Shown here: piece after piece, positions 1-8,525 of the stretch
How positions within the stretch are numbered: the stretch's first letter is position 1
Layout of the letters: each line of letters opens with the position of its first letter
Origin: Paenibacillus dendritiformis
GTDB lineage: Bacteria > Bacillota > Bacilli > Paenibacillales > Paenibacillaceae
NCBI RefSeq assembly: GCF_021654795.1
Contig: NZ_AP025344.1
Coordinates: 4,154,501 to 4,218,500, forward strand
Reading direction: 5' to 3'
DNA: 64,000 nt
Position numbers and translations under genes: made by a program
The notes under the pieces: model-generated
The model's input: the letters and a program-made list of their open reading frames with translations, nothing else
What the model was told of the DNA's origin: nothing
The model's database searches: none

Positions 1-1169
1 TCTTGCAGTACGGCATCCGCTTTGAGCTCTGGCGCGAACTCGAGAACCGTTACATGCCGGACGATGCCTGCGAGATCAATCGCCGCCTCGATACCGGAGT
101 TACCGCCGCCAATCACGGCAACGTCTTTGCCTGTGAAGAGAGGCCCGTCGCAATGCGGACAATATGCGACCCCTTTGTTCTTGAACTCCGCTTCCCCAGG
201 CACGCCGATATTCCGCCAACGAGCGCCTGTCGATACGATGACCGCCTTGCTCTTCAGCACGGCGCCGTTTTCGAGCTCCAGCTCGATAAGGTCCTTTTTC
301 TCCAACCGCTTGGCACGCTGCAGCTTCATGACATCGATGTTGTACTCTTTCACTTGCTGCTCAATATTCGCGACGAGCTGAGGACCTTCCGTATATTTCA
401 CGCTGATAAAGTTCTCAATGCCCAACGTATCGTTGACCTGACCGCCGAAGCGTTCGGCCACGAGACCTGTGCGAATCCCTTTGCGGGCCGCGTAAATGGC
501 CGCGCTTGCGCCTGCCGGGCCGCCCCCGACCACAAGCACGTCATAAGGCTCCTTATTCTCGAACTCGGATGCATCCGGAGCGCTGCCCAGCTTGGCAAGA
601 ATTTCTTCCACGGTCATACGGCCGCTTTCGAAAAATTCGCCATTGAGGTAAACGCTTGGCACCGACATAATGTCCTTGCTTTCCACCTCTTCTTTGAATA
701 CGGCGCCGTCAATCATCGTATGCGTAATGCCGGGATTGAGGACGCTCATCAAGTTCAAGGCTTGCACCACATCAGGACAATTATGGCAGCTCAGGCTGAC
801 ATAAGTTTCGAACTTATATTCGCCGCGAATGCTTTTGATCTGGTCAATGACACTCTGCTCCGCCTTTGGAGGTCTGCCGCTCACCTGCAGCAGAGCCAAT
901 ACGAGGGAAGTAAACTCGTGCCCCAAAGGAGTTCCCGCAAAGGCGATGCCCGTATCCTCGCCCGGACGATTGACGCTAAAGCTCGGTGTGCGGGACAATT
1001 GCGTCCGCTCCACCGTGATCTTGGAGGACATGCCGGCAAGTTCATTGACCAGGGCCAGCATGTCTTCCGATGCGGCGTCATCGCCTGCGCTGACTTTGAG
1101 CACGACATCGCCTTCCAGGAGCTGGAGATACTGTGCTAGCTGATTTTTGATGTCTTGGTCTAGTGTCAT
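1..1169 (-). CDS. ahpF: Alkyl hydroperoxide reductase subunit F (partial, C-terminus outside window)
   Basis: AhpF is the NADH-dependent flavoprotein disulfide reductase that recycles oxidised AhpC in the cytoplasm. Reading from the ATG at 1169, the protein has an N-terminal thioredoxin-like region with a redox pair CHNC at about residues 128-131. A thioredoxin-reductase-like domain follows with the FAD motif GGGPAG, a second nucleotide-binding GGGNSG and the active-site pair CPHC. About 390 residues are visible and the reading frame stays open at base 1, so roughly the last quarter lies outside the window. It starts 11 bases after the ahpC stop, so the two are one operon in the usual order ahpC-ahpF and should share the PerR-controlled promoter upstream of ahpC. 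Identification is firm. Confidence 0.95.
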   Translation of the reverse strand, partial: MTLDQDIKNQLAQYLQLLEGDVVLKVSAGDDAASEDMLALVNELAGMSSKITVERTQLSRTPSFSVNRPGEDTGIAFAGTPLGHEFTSLVLALLQVSGRPPKAEQSVIDQIKSIRGEYKFETYVSLSCHNCPDVVQALNLMSVLNPGITHTMIDGAVFKEEVESKDIMSVPSVYLNGEFFESGRMTVEEILAKLGSAPDASEFENKEPYDVLVVGGGPAGASAAIYAARKGIRTGLVAERFGGQVNDTLGIENFISVKYTEGPQLVANIEQQVKEYNIDVMKLQRAKRLEKKDLIELELENGAVLKSKAVIVSTGARWRNIGVPGEAEFKNKGVAYCPHCDGPLFTGKDVAVIGGGNSGIEAAIDLAGIVRHVTVLEFAPELKADAVLQ

Positions 1170-1180
1170 TTTGTCACACC

Positions 1181-1744
1181 TTAAATCTTGCCAACGAGAT
1201 CGAGGCTTGGCTTCAGCGTTTTACCGCCTTCCTGCCATTTCGCCGGGCATACTTCACCTGGATGCTGGCGAACATATTGCGCCGCCTTGATCTTGTTCAC
1301 AAGAGAACCTGCATCGCGGCCGATGCCTCCGGCATTGATCTCGGCTGCTTGGATAACCCCGTCCGGATCGATGATGAACGTACCGCGGTCCGCCAGACCT
1401 TCAGCTTCAATCAAGACATCGAAGTTGCGGGAGATCACATGGGATGGGTCGCCAATCATAATGTACTCAACCTTGCCGATGGCAGGAGAGCTTTCATGCC
1501 ATGCTTTATGTGTAAAATGCGTGTCCGTCGAAACGGAGTATACTTCAACGCCAAGTTGCTTAAAGGTTTCGTAGTGGTTCTGGAGATCTTCAAGCTCCGT
1601 AGGGCATACGAACGTAAAGTCCGCCGGGTAGAAGCACACAATGCTCCATTTCCCTTTGAAATTTTCTTCGGTCACCTCGATAAATTTACCGTTGTGAAAT
1701 GCGGATGCTTTGAATGGAAGTACTTCTGTTCCAATAAGTGACAT
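1181..1744 (-). CDS. ahpC: Alkyl hydroperoxide reductase subunit C (2-Cys peroxiredoxin)
   Basis: AhpC reduces hydrogen peroxide, organic hydroperoxides and peroxynitrite. The peroxidatic cysteine is seen in the motif DFTFVCPTE (about residue 47) and the resolving cysteine in GEVCPAKW near the C-terminus, at the spacing expected for typical 2-Cys peroxiredoxins of about 187 residues. Two in-frame ATG codons lie at 1750 and 1744. The AAGGAG Shine-Dalgarno stretch almost abuts the first and sits about 8 bases from the second, so 1744 is preferred, giving the usual N-terminus MSLIG. It is the first gene of the ahpCF operon and follows a promoter with a perfect PerR box. Confidence 0.96.
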   Translation of the reverse strand: MSLIGTEVLPFKASAFHNGKFIEVTEENFKGKWSIVCFYPADFTFVCPTELEDLQNHYETFKQLGVEVYSVSTDTHFTHKAWHESSPAIGKVEYIMIGDPSHVISRNFDVLIEAEGLADRGTFIIDPDGVIQAAEINAGGIGRDAGSLVNKIKAAQYVRQHPGEVCPAKWQEGGKTLKPSLDLVGKI

Positions 1745-1833
1745 GGTCATATCTCCTTTACCCTTATATTTGATAAATCAAAGTATACTCAGAACTTGCA
1801 GACTGCGTATTCCGAACACACTTTGTAATTATT

Positions 1834-1862
1834 ATTATTAACTAATTAATTAAATTCGTCAA
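1834..1862 (-). promoter_or_regulatory. Candidate sigma-A promoter of ahpCF
   Basis: On the minus strand TTGACG (1862-1857) is followed after 16-17 bases by TAATAA/AATAAT (about 1840-1834). The start codon is about 90 bases downstream. The -35 lies six bases from the PerR box, so repressor bound there could block RNA polymerase. Confidence 0.6.
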
Positions 1863-1868
1863 GCTATT

Positions 1869-1883
1869 TTATAATAATTATAA
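1869..1883. promoter_or_regulatory. PerR box
   Basis: The 15 bases TTATAATAATTATAA form a perfect 7-1-7 palindrome and match the Bacillus PerR consensus TTATAATNATTATAA at every position. It lies just upstream of the ahpCF -35 hexamer. PerR is the Fe/Mn-dependent peroxide sensor that represses ahpCF in Bacillus, so peroxide-induced derepression is expected. The remaining 275 bases up to the response regulator at 2159 are AT-rich and show no gene. Confidence 0.88.
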
Positions 1884-2158
1884 AATGAGATCTTTTTTCA
1901 GTGACATTTCTCACCAATTACAGTATGCTGCGAACGGAACCAAAGTATTCGGGTCTTGTCCATTGCACCTATATAATATGTCGTTTTTAACCCATGTTCA
2001 AGATGAAGGATGATTCATTTTCATCATCAATGCATATTACCCAATAAGTCCATCCATTAAACCCTTTACTTCTTCATTCTAAAAAACGGACACAAAATTG
2101 TAGGCTTCATAAAAATATTATAGAATCAAGCTATCTGGTTCTTAACGGAGTGGCTGTA

Positions 2159-2869
2159 ATGAATGTAGCGATATGTGATGATGATATAAACGTTGCGAAT
2201 TTGATTGAGGATATACTTTCAAACATGTGCGTTATGGAATTTTCCAGCGATGTGTTCTTAAGTGGCGGTGACTTGCTAAGGTGTTTGCAATCCGGGTCAC
2301 ATTATAATATCTATCTGCTAGACATTGAAATGCCTGGCCAAAATGGTATTGAAATTGCTTCGGTTATCCGGGAGCAGGATCGAGATGCGATCATTATCTT
2401 TATCACAGACCATAAAGAGTATGTATATGAAGTTTTTGAAGTTTTGCCGTTTCGCTTTTTAAGAAAGCCTGTAACCGCACAAAAGTTGTCCCGCATCTTG
2501 CTGGACGCCGCGGAACACATCCAGGTGTCGAAGCAGCTATTCTTTTTTCAGATCGGACATGATAAATACCAGCTTCGGTGCAGTGATATTCTTTATTTTG
2601 AGGGGGCAGGAAGAAAAGTAGTTATCCATGCCAATCAGGATACCTATGAGTTTTACGGAAAAATCGCGGACATCCTGCCTCAATTGGATACAAATTTGTT
2701 TTGCCGGATTCACGCCTCAATCCTGGTGAATATGGAGTACATCCGCTCCATTAAAAAAATGGCTATTCTTTTGCAAAACGAAACGCAATTGCCGATCAGC
2801 AAGCGATATCTGAACGTGGTGAAACAGGCCCATCTGTCCTTCATAGAACGGAGATGCGGCAATCCATGA
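2159..2869 (+). CDS. LytTR-family response regulator
   Basis: This is a two-domain DNA-binding response regulator of the AgrA/LytR class. The N-terminal receiver domain carries the acidic triad CDDD at residues 6-9, the likely phospho-acceptor Asp55 in LLDIEMPG and the conserved lysine in FLRKP. The C-terminal half (about 130-236) is a LytTR DNA-binding domain with FFFQIG, the DILYFE motif and FCRIHASILVNMEYI. A GTG at 2150 is possible, but CGGAG at 2146-2150 is correctly spaced for the ATG at 2159. The stop overlaps the start of the downstream sensor kinase (ATGA), indicating translational coupling. Such pairs usually sense peptides or membrane stress; the signal here is unknown. Confidence 0.9.
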   Translation: MNVAICDDDINVANLIEDILSNMCVMEFSSDVFLSGGDLLRCLQSGSHYNIYLLDIEMPGQNGIEIASVIREQDRDAIIIFITDHKEYVYEVFEVLPFRFLRKPVTAQKLSRILLDAAEHIQVSKQLFFFQIGHDKYQLRCSDILYFEGAGRKVVIHANQDTYEFYGKIADILPQLDTNLFCRIHASILVNMEYIRSIKKMAILLQNETQLPISKRYLNVVKQAHLSFIERRCGNP

Positions 2870-4165
2870 CTTATTTTCAGACAACGACCGATACGATTTT
2901 TTTTGGGCTTGAGGCCATTTTTAGCATGATCGAAATTCTCTTTATCCTGCTCCTCTTTAACAAAGTGTTTGGAGAGGCTCGAATCAGTCGCATCAAGCTG
3001 TATGCAGCAGCCGTTGTTGCGATGCTGACGATAACCTGCGGTTTGCGAGCGGTTCTGAGTCCCATACGCCCTGCGGCGCTTCCACCCGTCACCGTACTAT
3101 GCAGTATGTTCTTTTTACGATGCTATCCGCCGAATCGTCAAAAAAAGGTGTTATATATCGGTATACTTTTAACGGTATCCAGCTTCTGGATTCTATTATA
3201 CGATCTGATCGCCACACCAATAGAAGATAAGAATATTTGGCTAACACTTATTCTATGTCACTTGGGATTTTATCTTTTATTGGAGCATCCGAAAAACAGA
3301 CAAAGGGAAACAGTGGTCTATCCCTTTTCATCTTTGGCTTTTACTTATGGCCATTACCGTAGCAAGTGCGGCCGGGCTAAGCGTTATGGAATATTATATT
3401 TCCAACAGGGACGATCCCTACTTGCTGACCGTGGAAATTCCATTTAGTCTCATATTCTTGTTAATTAACCTTTCGCTGTTTGTGGTTTTTGACAAATTTT
3501 CTACCCTAATGCATACGGAGCGGGAAAACACCATGCTGGAACAGCAAGTGCAATTACAGCATAGGCATTACAAGGAACTGGAGGCCGCCCATCAGCAGGT
3601 CCGGGCACTGCATCATGATATGGGGAATTATATCAGAACAGCCCAGCAGTTGGCGGCAAATCAGACCAGCAACAACGAACTCATTGGTTTTTTAAACGCT
3701 GCGTCCGGCCAGCTCAAAGAAATTGAAACCGTGATTTCAACCGGGAACCAATACTTGGATTCCATATTGAACATCAAAATCGCCGAAATGCTGCGCGAGG
3801 GCGTAACCGTCGAGACGGATATTCATGTACCATCAGAATTAAAGCTGTCATTTGAACAAGCTGTCATTATCGTAGGAAATCTAATGGATAACGCCTGGGA
3901 GGCGTGCAGGAAATTGAGGGATGGGGAAAGGTGGGTGCGGTTACGTCTGTCCTACATCAACCACACGCTATTCATTCGCATAGAGAATTCAGCGACTCCC
4001 ATTCAGATGTGGAATAACGGATTGCCTGTCTCTACGAAAAACGAACCGCGTTTTCATGGATTAGGATTAAAGAACGTTAAAAAAGCGGTGGATGAACTTG
4101 GCACCATGGATATAGAAAGCACGGCCCATTCTTTTCTTGTCCGGATAGCTTTGTATGACTTGTAA
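2866..4165 (+). pseudogene. GHKL-family sensor histidine kinase, split by a frameshift
   Basis: Two overlapping reading frames together make one kinase of the AgrC/GHKL type. The upstream frame (2866-3447) encodes the first hydrophobic segments of a polytopic sensor domain. The downstream frame (from about 3300, to 4165) continues with membrane segments, a coiled coil, the phospho-acceptor motif LHHDMGNYI, the N-box DNAWEACRK and the G-box GLGLKNVKKAV. The frames must join near 3286-3310, where frame 1 (HPKNRQ) gives way to frame 2 (KGKQWSIPFHLWLLL). The shift is one base, beside an A-rich run, so a sequencing error cannot be excluded. If real, the protein is split into a membrane stub and a kinase piece starting around the internal ATG at 3347. 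Confidence 0.8.
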
Positions 4166-4208
4166 CCCAATTTTGACAACAACCCCGTCGATTTTTTACA
4201 AGTGCATA

Positions 4209-4242
4209 ATCTGAATGGGATCGAGTGCTACAATCCGAATGG
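4209..4242 (+). promoter_or_regulatory. Candidate direct repeat upstream of lipoprotein gene
   Basis: ATCTGAATGG (4209-4218) and ATCCGAATGG (4233-4242) are near-identical 10-base direct repeats 24 bases apart, about 80 bases before the lipoprotein start and downstream of a TTGACA at about 4172. They could be LytTR-type binding sites, but the match to a known box is not clear. Confidence 0.3.
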
Positions 4243-4318
4243 TTGCAGCACTCTTTCTGTGCGAACGATTTTGTTGGTTATTGATTATTCTTTGGCAAGA
4301 AAGGGACGGGGGAAAACG

Positions 4319-4960
4319 ATGCGTAACAAGAAAAACAATCATAACAAGAAAAATGTACTCCTTATTAGCGGAATGGCGGCAGCATTGCTTTTGAGCGGTT
4401 GTTCATCAGCCATAATAACAAGCCAGATTGCAGAAAGTGTCCAAGGTGTTGAGGAATCAGACGATATAGCCAATTTGGTAGATGAGGCCGTACGAAGCGC
4501 TGTCTGGGATGAAGTCGCTACAGAGATTGAGGAAGATGAGGATATACAAAATATAGAATGGGATGATGTCAAGGATAGTATGGCACAAAGAAAACAGAAA
4601 ATAGAAGTTCGCTCCATTACGGATGATAGCGTCTTGCATACGATCACAGACAATCAGCAAATCTTCGAATTTACAAAAAACCTGCATATTGTGCGTTGGA
4701 AATACCTTGGTTCCATCCCGAAAGATGCGAAAGACTTGCTTGTATATGTAACTTGGTCGGAAAAGACGAAAACGGTGTTTGGCAACAATTCGGGGGAACT
4801 TTACGAAACCAGTCGAAACACTTTATACAAAAATAAGGATGGATACTATCTGGTGATAGAACCGGAACCTTCCCTTTCCCCCGTCCGCAAGGTCTACTCC
4901 AAAGTGCCCGCGAAGACAGCAGAATATCTGCTCTCTCTGGCAGGGACAAAAAAGAAATAA
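4319..4960 (+). CDS. Hypothetical lipoprotein
   Basis: The start at 4319 is chosen because it places a typical lipoprotein signal directly at the N-terminus: a lysine/asparagine-rich stretch, a hydrophobic core and the lipobox LLLSGC with the cysteine at about residue 28. An upstream in-frame ATG at 4202 would bury this signal. The mature part of about 185 residues begins with an acidic helical stretch (EEDEDIQ). It ends with a mixed region containing YLVIEPEPSLSPVRKVY. No family is recognised. The gene follows the LytTR/GHKL pair on the same strand with its own leader region and ends in a clear terminator, so it may be that system's target. The function is unknown. Confidence 0.75.
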   Translation: MRNKKNNHNKKNVLLISGMAAALLLSGCSSAIITSQIAESVQGVEESDDIANLVDEAVRSAVWDEVATEIEEDEDIQNIEWDDVKDSMAQRKQKIEVRSITDDSVLHTITDNQQIFEFTKNLHIVRWKYLGSIPKDAKDLLVYVTWSEKTKTVFGNNSGELYETSRNTLYKNKDGYYLVIEPEPSLSPVRKVYSKVPAKTAEYLLSLAGTKKK

Positions 4961-4995
4961 AGCAATTTGCCCCTGCATAATTGAGCCAATTGATT

Positions 4996-5026
4996 AAGGC
5001 AGACATATTGATGTGTCTGCCTTTTT
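4996..5026 (+). terminator. Rho-independent terminator after lipoprotein gene
   Basis: A perfect 10-bp stem (AAGGCAGACA with TGTCTGCCTT), an 8-base loop and a following T-run make a standard intrinsic terminator. Confidence 0.9.
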
Positions 5027-5039
5027 GTCGTCTGGGTTC

Positions 5040-5174
5040 ATGACGAAAAAAATCGTGTCACAAAATAGCCGTTCAAGATTGTTATTCATTATAGACGGGG
5101 ATCGCACCTATTTGAAGGACTTGGAGGTCACAATCCCCATTGAACCAGAACAAGCAGAAGAGGGCGGACAGTAA
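5040..5174 (+). other. Possible 44-residue reading frame or gene fragment
   Basis: An open frame starting ATG ACG AAA at 5040 ends with TAA at 5172-5174 and encodes a polar peptide with DGDRTYLKDLEV and an acidic tail. There is no convincing Shine-Dalgarno sequence and no recognised family. It may be the end of a decayed gene. It is recorded because it fills the gap between the lipoprotein terminator and the GH112 gene. Confidence 0.2.
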
Positions 5175-5234
5175 ATGGAGCTCGAACGAGCTAAAAACCT
5201 GAGAGCGGTTGGAGCACCCAAGCGACGCTAACTT

Positions 5235-7406
5235 TTACATATCAAACCAACGCAATTCGCCGCCCTTGAGCTCAAGTTCGAATTTGTTGCCGCCTGCGTA
5301 CACTGTCGTGTTGCGCGGCTCTGCCGTGTTATTGACAACGCAATACGTGCCTGTCTCCGGATAAACATGGATTTCCGTATGGGCATCCGAACTAAACCAA
5401 TTGTACAATTCGCTATCTTTGCTGCACGACCATAATATTGCACGATGCAACAAGCGGGCGTTCTCCGCACTATACGGCAGTCCGCCGATATAGACAGTTC
5501 GGCCATGAAAGTATTGATTGACTGCGCACTGCACTTCTTTATCCTTGCAAGCTAAAATATCAGCGCTCGTCGCATATACATTTTTCTTGCCTTCGCCAAA
5601 ATGAATGTCACCGTCCATATCGGCGGTAATAAAGTGCGATGGCGTTACATCCCAATTGTATTTATCGTAGCCGAGGGTGAAGCCGCGCTCCAGCTCTACG
5701 CCAAGAGCATCGCCTAACTGGAAGAAACGACCTTGATGTTGAACGGCAGAAGGTTCACCCACACCGATAAAGCCGCCTCCGCGAGCAATAAATGCACGGA
5801 TTTGCTCAACAATAAACGGATCTTTCCAGTTATCGCCGCCGGTATGTGCGGTGTCAGCGTCACCGACATTAATAATGACATCGATATCATTCAGCAGCTG
5901 CGGCTGCTCGCGAATGTCGTCAAAGCTAATGAACGATACATCGAAAGGAGCTCCGCTCAAAATTTCAATAATGCCCGCATAGCTGTAGTTTTGTTTCTGG
6001 TACAGAGCATGATGCACCATATGGCAGCCCCAAGAGCGCATTTTCCCCCAACAGTTCAGGACGGCAACTTGCGCTAAACACAGCGGCTTCGTGCGTGCCT
6101 TCTCATATAAATTGCGGAATTCATCGGCAACTTGCGCGACATAATCAACAAAGTCCGGGAAGTCGAGCGCCAGCTTCAAGTAACCGCCATAGCCAATGCG
6201 ATCTACAGGCTTGCGCAAAATAGCTCTTCGTGCCGTTAACCAGTTCTCTTGAGCTTCTGCCGTTGGATTGCCGCCAGGATGGAACGTATCAGGGAAGAAG
6301 TATGGCAAAAAGCGCCCTTCTGTATATTTCACCCCGGGAATGTCGCTAATTAAACGCAGTGTTGAACCATTGCCGACGCTGCCGACGACCGCATCCAGTC
6401 CGATGGTTTTAAATTCATCCATATAAGGCTCTGTGCCAATAAAATGATCGCCTAAAAACATCATCGCTTCGCGGCCTTCTTCATGGGTAATATCGACGAG
6501 CTCTTTAGCCAGTTGGGCTACTTCGCGCCGTTGGAAGGCCACAAAGTCCAGGTATTGTTTGGATGGAATCCGATATTGGTTGTTGTAGTAACCTTCGTCA
6601 ATAATATATTCCGGACGGAACTTATAGCCGGCTTCACGCTCGAACTGCTCGAGAATATAAGGGCTGACGCTAGCGGAATAGCCATACCAATCTACATATT
6701 TCTCCCGGCGCAGTTCATCGAAGATGAGCGTGAACTGATGGAAGAACGTGGTGAATCGTACGACATTTACAAAAGGCTTGTCCCGCAAAAATTCACGCAG
6801 TCTGCCTTTCGAAAATTCCCGTGTCTTAGGCTGACGAACGTCAAACGTAATTTGTCGTTCGAAATCCTTCCAGTCATTGACGACGGCATTATACATATGA
6901 ACGGGATCCCAGATCAGATAGGTTAAGAAGCTCACGCTGTACTCATGGTAAGGTATCGTGTTATTAATAATTACACAGCCGGTAGCTTCATCGTAGCTCC
7001 AGAGATTCGTAGGTACGACCTCGCCAGTGGTACGATCGATAACTTCCCACCAACGATAAATATCATCGCGGCTGTTGACTTGCAATAAGTCTTCGCTAAT
7101 CCCCTCCAATAAACGAATGGAAAGTTCAGCCCCTGTAGCAGGAACAAATTTCGTTGAAATATAGCATTGCTGTACTTCGTCAGGGTTGGCTTTCGCCCAA
7201 TTGTTGTCTTTGCGGGTTGTATAGTAAGTAGCGTATACTTTCGCTCCACAATCAGCCAGCTCTTGCGGAAACGTTGTGCCGTCGGCATCGCGCACGGCAT
7301 CAGCGCCCCACAACTCCATCGTTTTCAGCGTTTCTCCTACGACATCAAGATCGGTCGGGATGGTGAGGCGCCCTCTGCCTTGTTTGTTCTGGTTCTGCTC
7401 GACCAT
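5235..7406 (-). CDS. GH112 beta-galactoside phosphorylase (galacto-N-biose/lacto-N-biose or galactosyl-rhamnose type)
   Basis: About 723 residues over the whole length of the GH112 family. The N-terminus GRLTIPTDLDVV and MELWGADAVRDADGT is characteristic of 1,3-beta-galactosyl-N-acetylhexosamine phosphorylases. GH112 enzymes phosphorolyse Gal-beta-1,3-GlcNAc/GalNAc or Gal-beta-1,4-rhamnose to galactose 1-phosphate and the free sugar in the cytoplasm; which disaccharide is used cannot be told by eye. There is no signal peptide. ATG 7415 is only one base from GGAG, whereas ATG 7406 has normal spacing, so 7406 is preferred. Its promoter carries the same paired element as the transporter operon, which ties it to the uronate locus although an IS and an alpha/beta hydrolase lie between. 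Confidence 0.88.
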   Translation of the reverse strand: MVEQNQNKQGRGRLTIPTDLDVVGETLKTMELWGADAVRDADGTTFPQELADCGAKVYATYYTTRKDNNWAKANPDEVQQCYISTKFVPATGAELSIRLLEGISEDLLQVNSRDDIYRWWEVIDRTTGEVVPTNLWSYDEATGCVIINNTIPYHEYSVSFLTYLIWDPVHMYNAVVNDWKDFERQITFDVRQPKTREFSKGRLREFLRDKPFVNVVRFTTFFHQFTLIFDELRREKYVDWYGYSASVSPYILEQFEREAGYKFRPEYIIDEGYYNNQYRIPSKQYLDFVAFQRREVAQLAKELVDITHEEGREAMMFLGDHFIGTEPYMDEFKTIGLDAVVGSVGNGSTLRLISDIPGVKYTEGRFLPYFFPDTFHPGGNPTAEAQENWLTARRAILRKPVDRIGYGGYLKLALDFPDFVDYVAQVADEFRNLYEKARTKPLCLAQVAVLNCWGKMRSWGCHMVHHALYQKQNYSYAGIIEILSGAPFDVSFISFDDIREQPQLLNDIDVIINVGDADTAHTGGDNWKDPFIVEQIRAFIARGGGFIGVGEPSAVQHQGRFFQLGDALGVELERGFTLGYDKYNWDVTPSHFITADMDGDIHFGEGKKNVYATSADILACKDKEVQCAVNQYFHGRTVYIGGLPYSAENARLLHRAILWSCSKDSELYNWFSSDAHTEIHVYPETGTYCVVNNTAEPRNTTVYAGGNKFELELKGGELRWFDM

Positions 7407-7445
7407 TTGTAACATGCTCCTTCCAAATAACTGATTGTTGATTAC

Positions 7446-7513
7446 ATCATACTCAGTCAGAAAGAGTGACCCAAGGACGGATTATGACCTTCCGCGGGTA
7501 AAATTTTGACCTT
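7446..7513 (-). promoter_or_regulatory. Locus-wide regulated promoter, copy A (GH112)
   Basis: On the minus strand a -10 TATGAT (7451-7446) is preceded by a poor -35 (TTGGGT) and then two direct copies of AAGGTCAwAAT at 7491-7481 and 7513-7503, 22 bases apart. The second copy starts 52 bases from the -10. Copies of this arrangement precede four other genes of the locus. A weak -35 with paired sites one or two turns upstream suggests an activator such as the AraC-type regulator at 10941-12533. Confidence 0.7.
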
Positions 7514-7750
7514 TGCTGCAAAAAAAGGCTATGTTTTTAAATAGATGTTGAAAATCAATATATTAATAGAAAACATACTATAATTAAGCCATATATACAT
7601 ACAGGTTTGGAGGCGTTATATGGGAAGTGTTAATTCTCTGACTTCATTCAAAACAAATTATCGGGTTACGATGTAGAGGTAGAATGACCACCAAGAGGAT
7701 ATAATAGTAGGAATGATGAATGATTTGTATTTCATGGAGGATAAATTGTA

Positions 7751-8470
7751 ATGATGAAAAATATTTTTAAAGTAGAAAATATTCCAGCGATATTGTGGGG
7801 TGACAAATCAGATAAGTTATTTGTGGTGGTGCATGGTAGCATGTCACACAAGGCAGATGACTCGATTATTGTATTTGCAGAAGAAGCAACAGCAGCAGGT
7901 TATCAAGTGCTTAGTTTTGATTTACCTCAACATGGTGATCGCAAGGATGAGACTTATCTTTGCAAAGTTCAAAACTGTGTTCAAGACCTCAATACAATGA
8001 TGACCTATGCAAAATCATTATCAAATCATATAAGCCTTTTTGCTTGTAGCATGGGAGCGTATTTTAGTCTCTTAGAATATAGCCATGAGCCGTTGAAGCA
8101 GTGCTTGTTTCTCTCTCCTGTGGTAAATATGGAACGCATCATAAATAATATGATGACATGGTTTAACGTAAGTGAGAGCAGACTAAAAATAGAGAAAGAA
8201 ATTTCTACCCCTATTGGACAAACTCTCTATTGGGATTACTACTGTTATGTGAAAGAACATCCTATTGTTGCTTGGAATATTTCAACTTCCATTCTCTATG
8301 GTTCAGAAGATAACGTATGTGAATTTGACGTTGTATCTGAATTTACTCAATGTTTTAACTGTAATTTGCAAGTAATGGAGAATGGAGAACACTATTTCCA
8401 TACGGAGGAACAGTTGCAGTATTTCAGACAATGGCTGAAAAAACATATATACGTTGAATCAATTTCATAA
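7751..8470 (+). CDS. Alpha/beta-hydrolase fold protein
   Basis: About 239 residues, preceded by GGAGG ten bases before the ATG. Visible alpha/beta-hydrolase signs are the oxyanion-side stretch LFVVVHGSMSHKADD near residue 25, a nucleophile elbow-like FACSMGAYFSLL near residue 95, a late acidic turn (YGSEDNVCEFD) and a late histidine in ENGEHYFHTEEQL. These fit a Ser-Asp-His triad (Ser in C-S-M-G). There is no signal peptide. The coding sequence is distinctly more AT-rich than the flanking sugar genes and lies on the opposite strand, which suggests acquisition. The substrate is unknown. Confidence 0.75.
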   Translation: MMKNIFKVENIPAILWGDKSDKLFVVVHGSMSHKADDSIIVFAEEATAAGYQVLSFDLPQHGDRKDETYLCKVQNCVQDLNTMMTYAKSLSNHISLFACSMGAYFSLLEYSHEPLKQCLFLSPVVNMERIINNMMTWFNVSESRLKIEKEISTPIGQTLYWDYYCYVKEHPIVAWNISTSILYGSEDNVCEFDVVSEFTQCFNCNLQVMENGEHYFHTEEQLQYFRQWLKKHIYVESIS

Positions 8471-8525
8471 TGCATAATTACAAAACTGTAGATTAACCGA
8501 ATTAAAGTATTTCCTTTTTTGAAAA

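Noticed and set aside
3..1139. 378-codon plus-strand frame at the window start
   Set aside because: It lies antisense to ahpF, whose redox and FAD motifs are clear on the minus strand.
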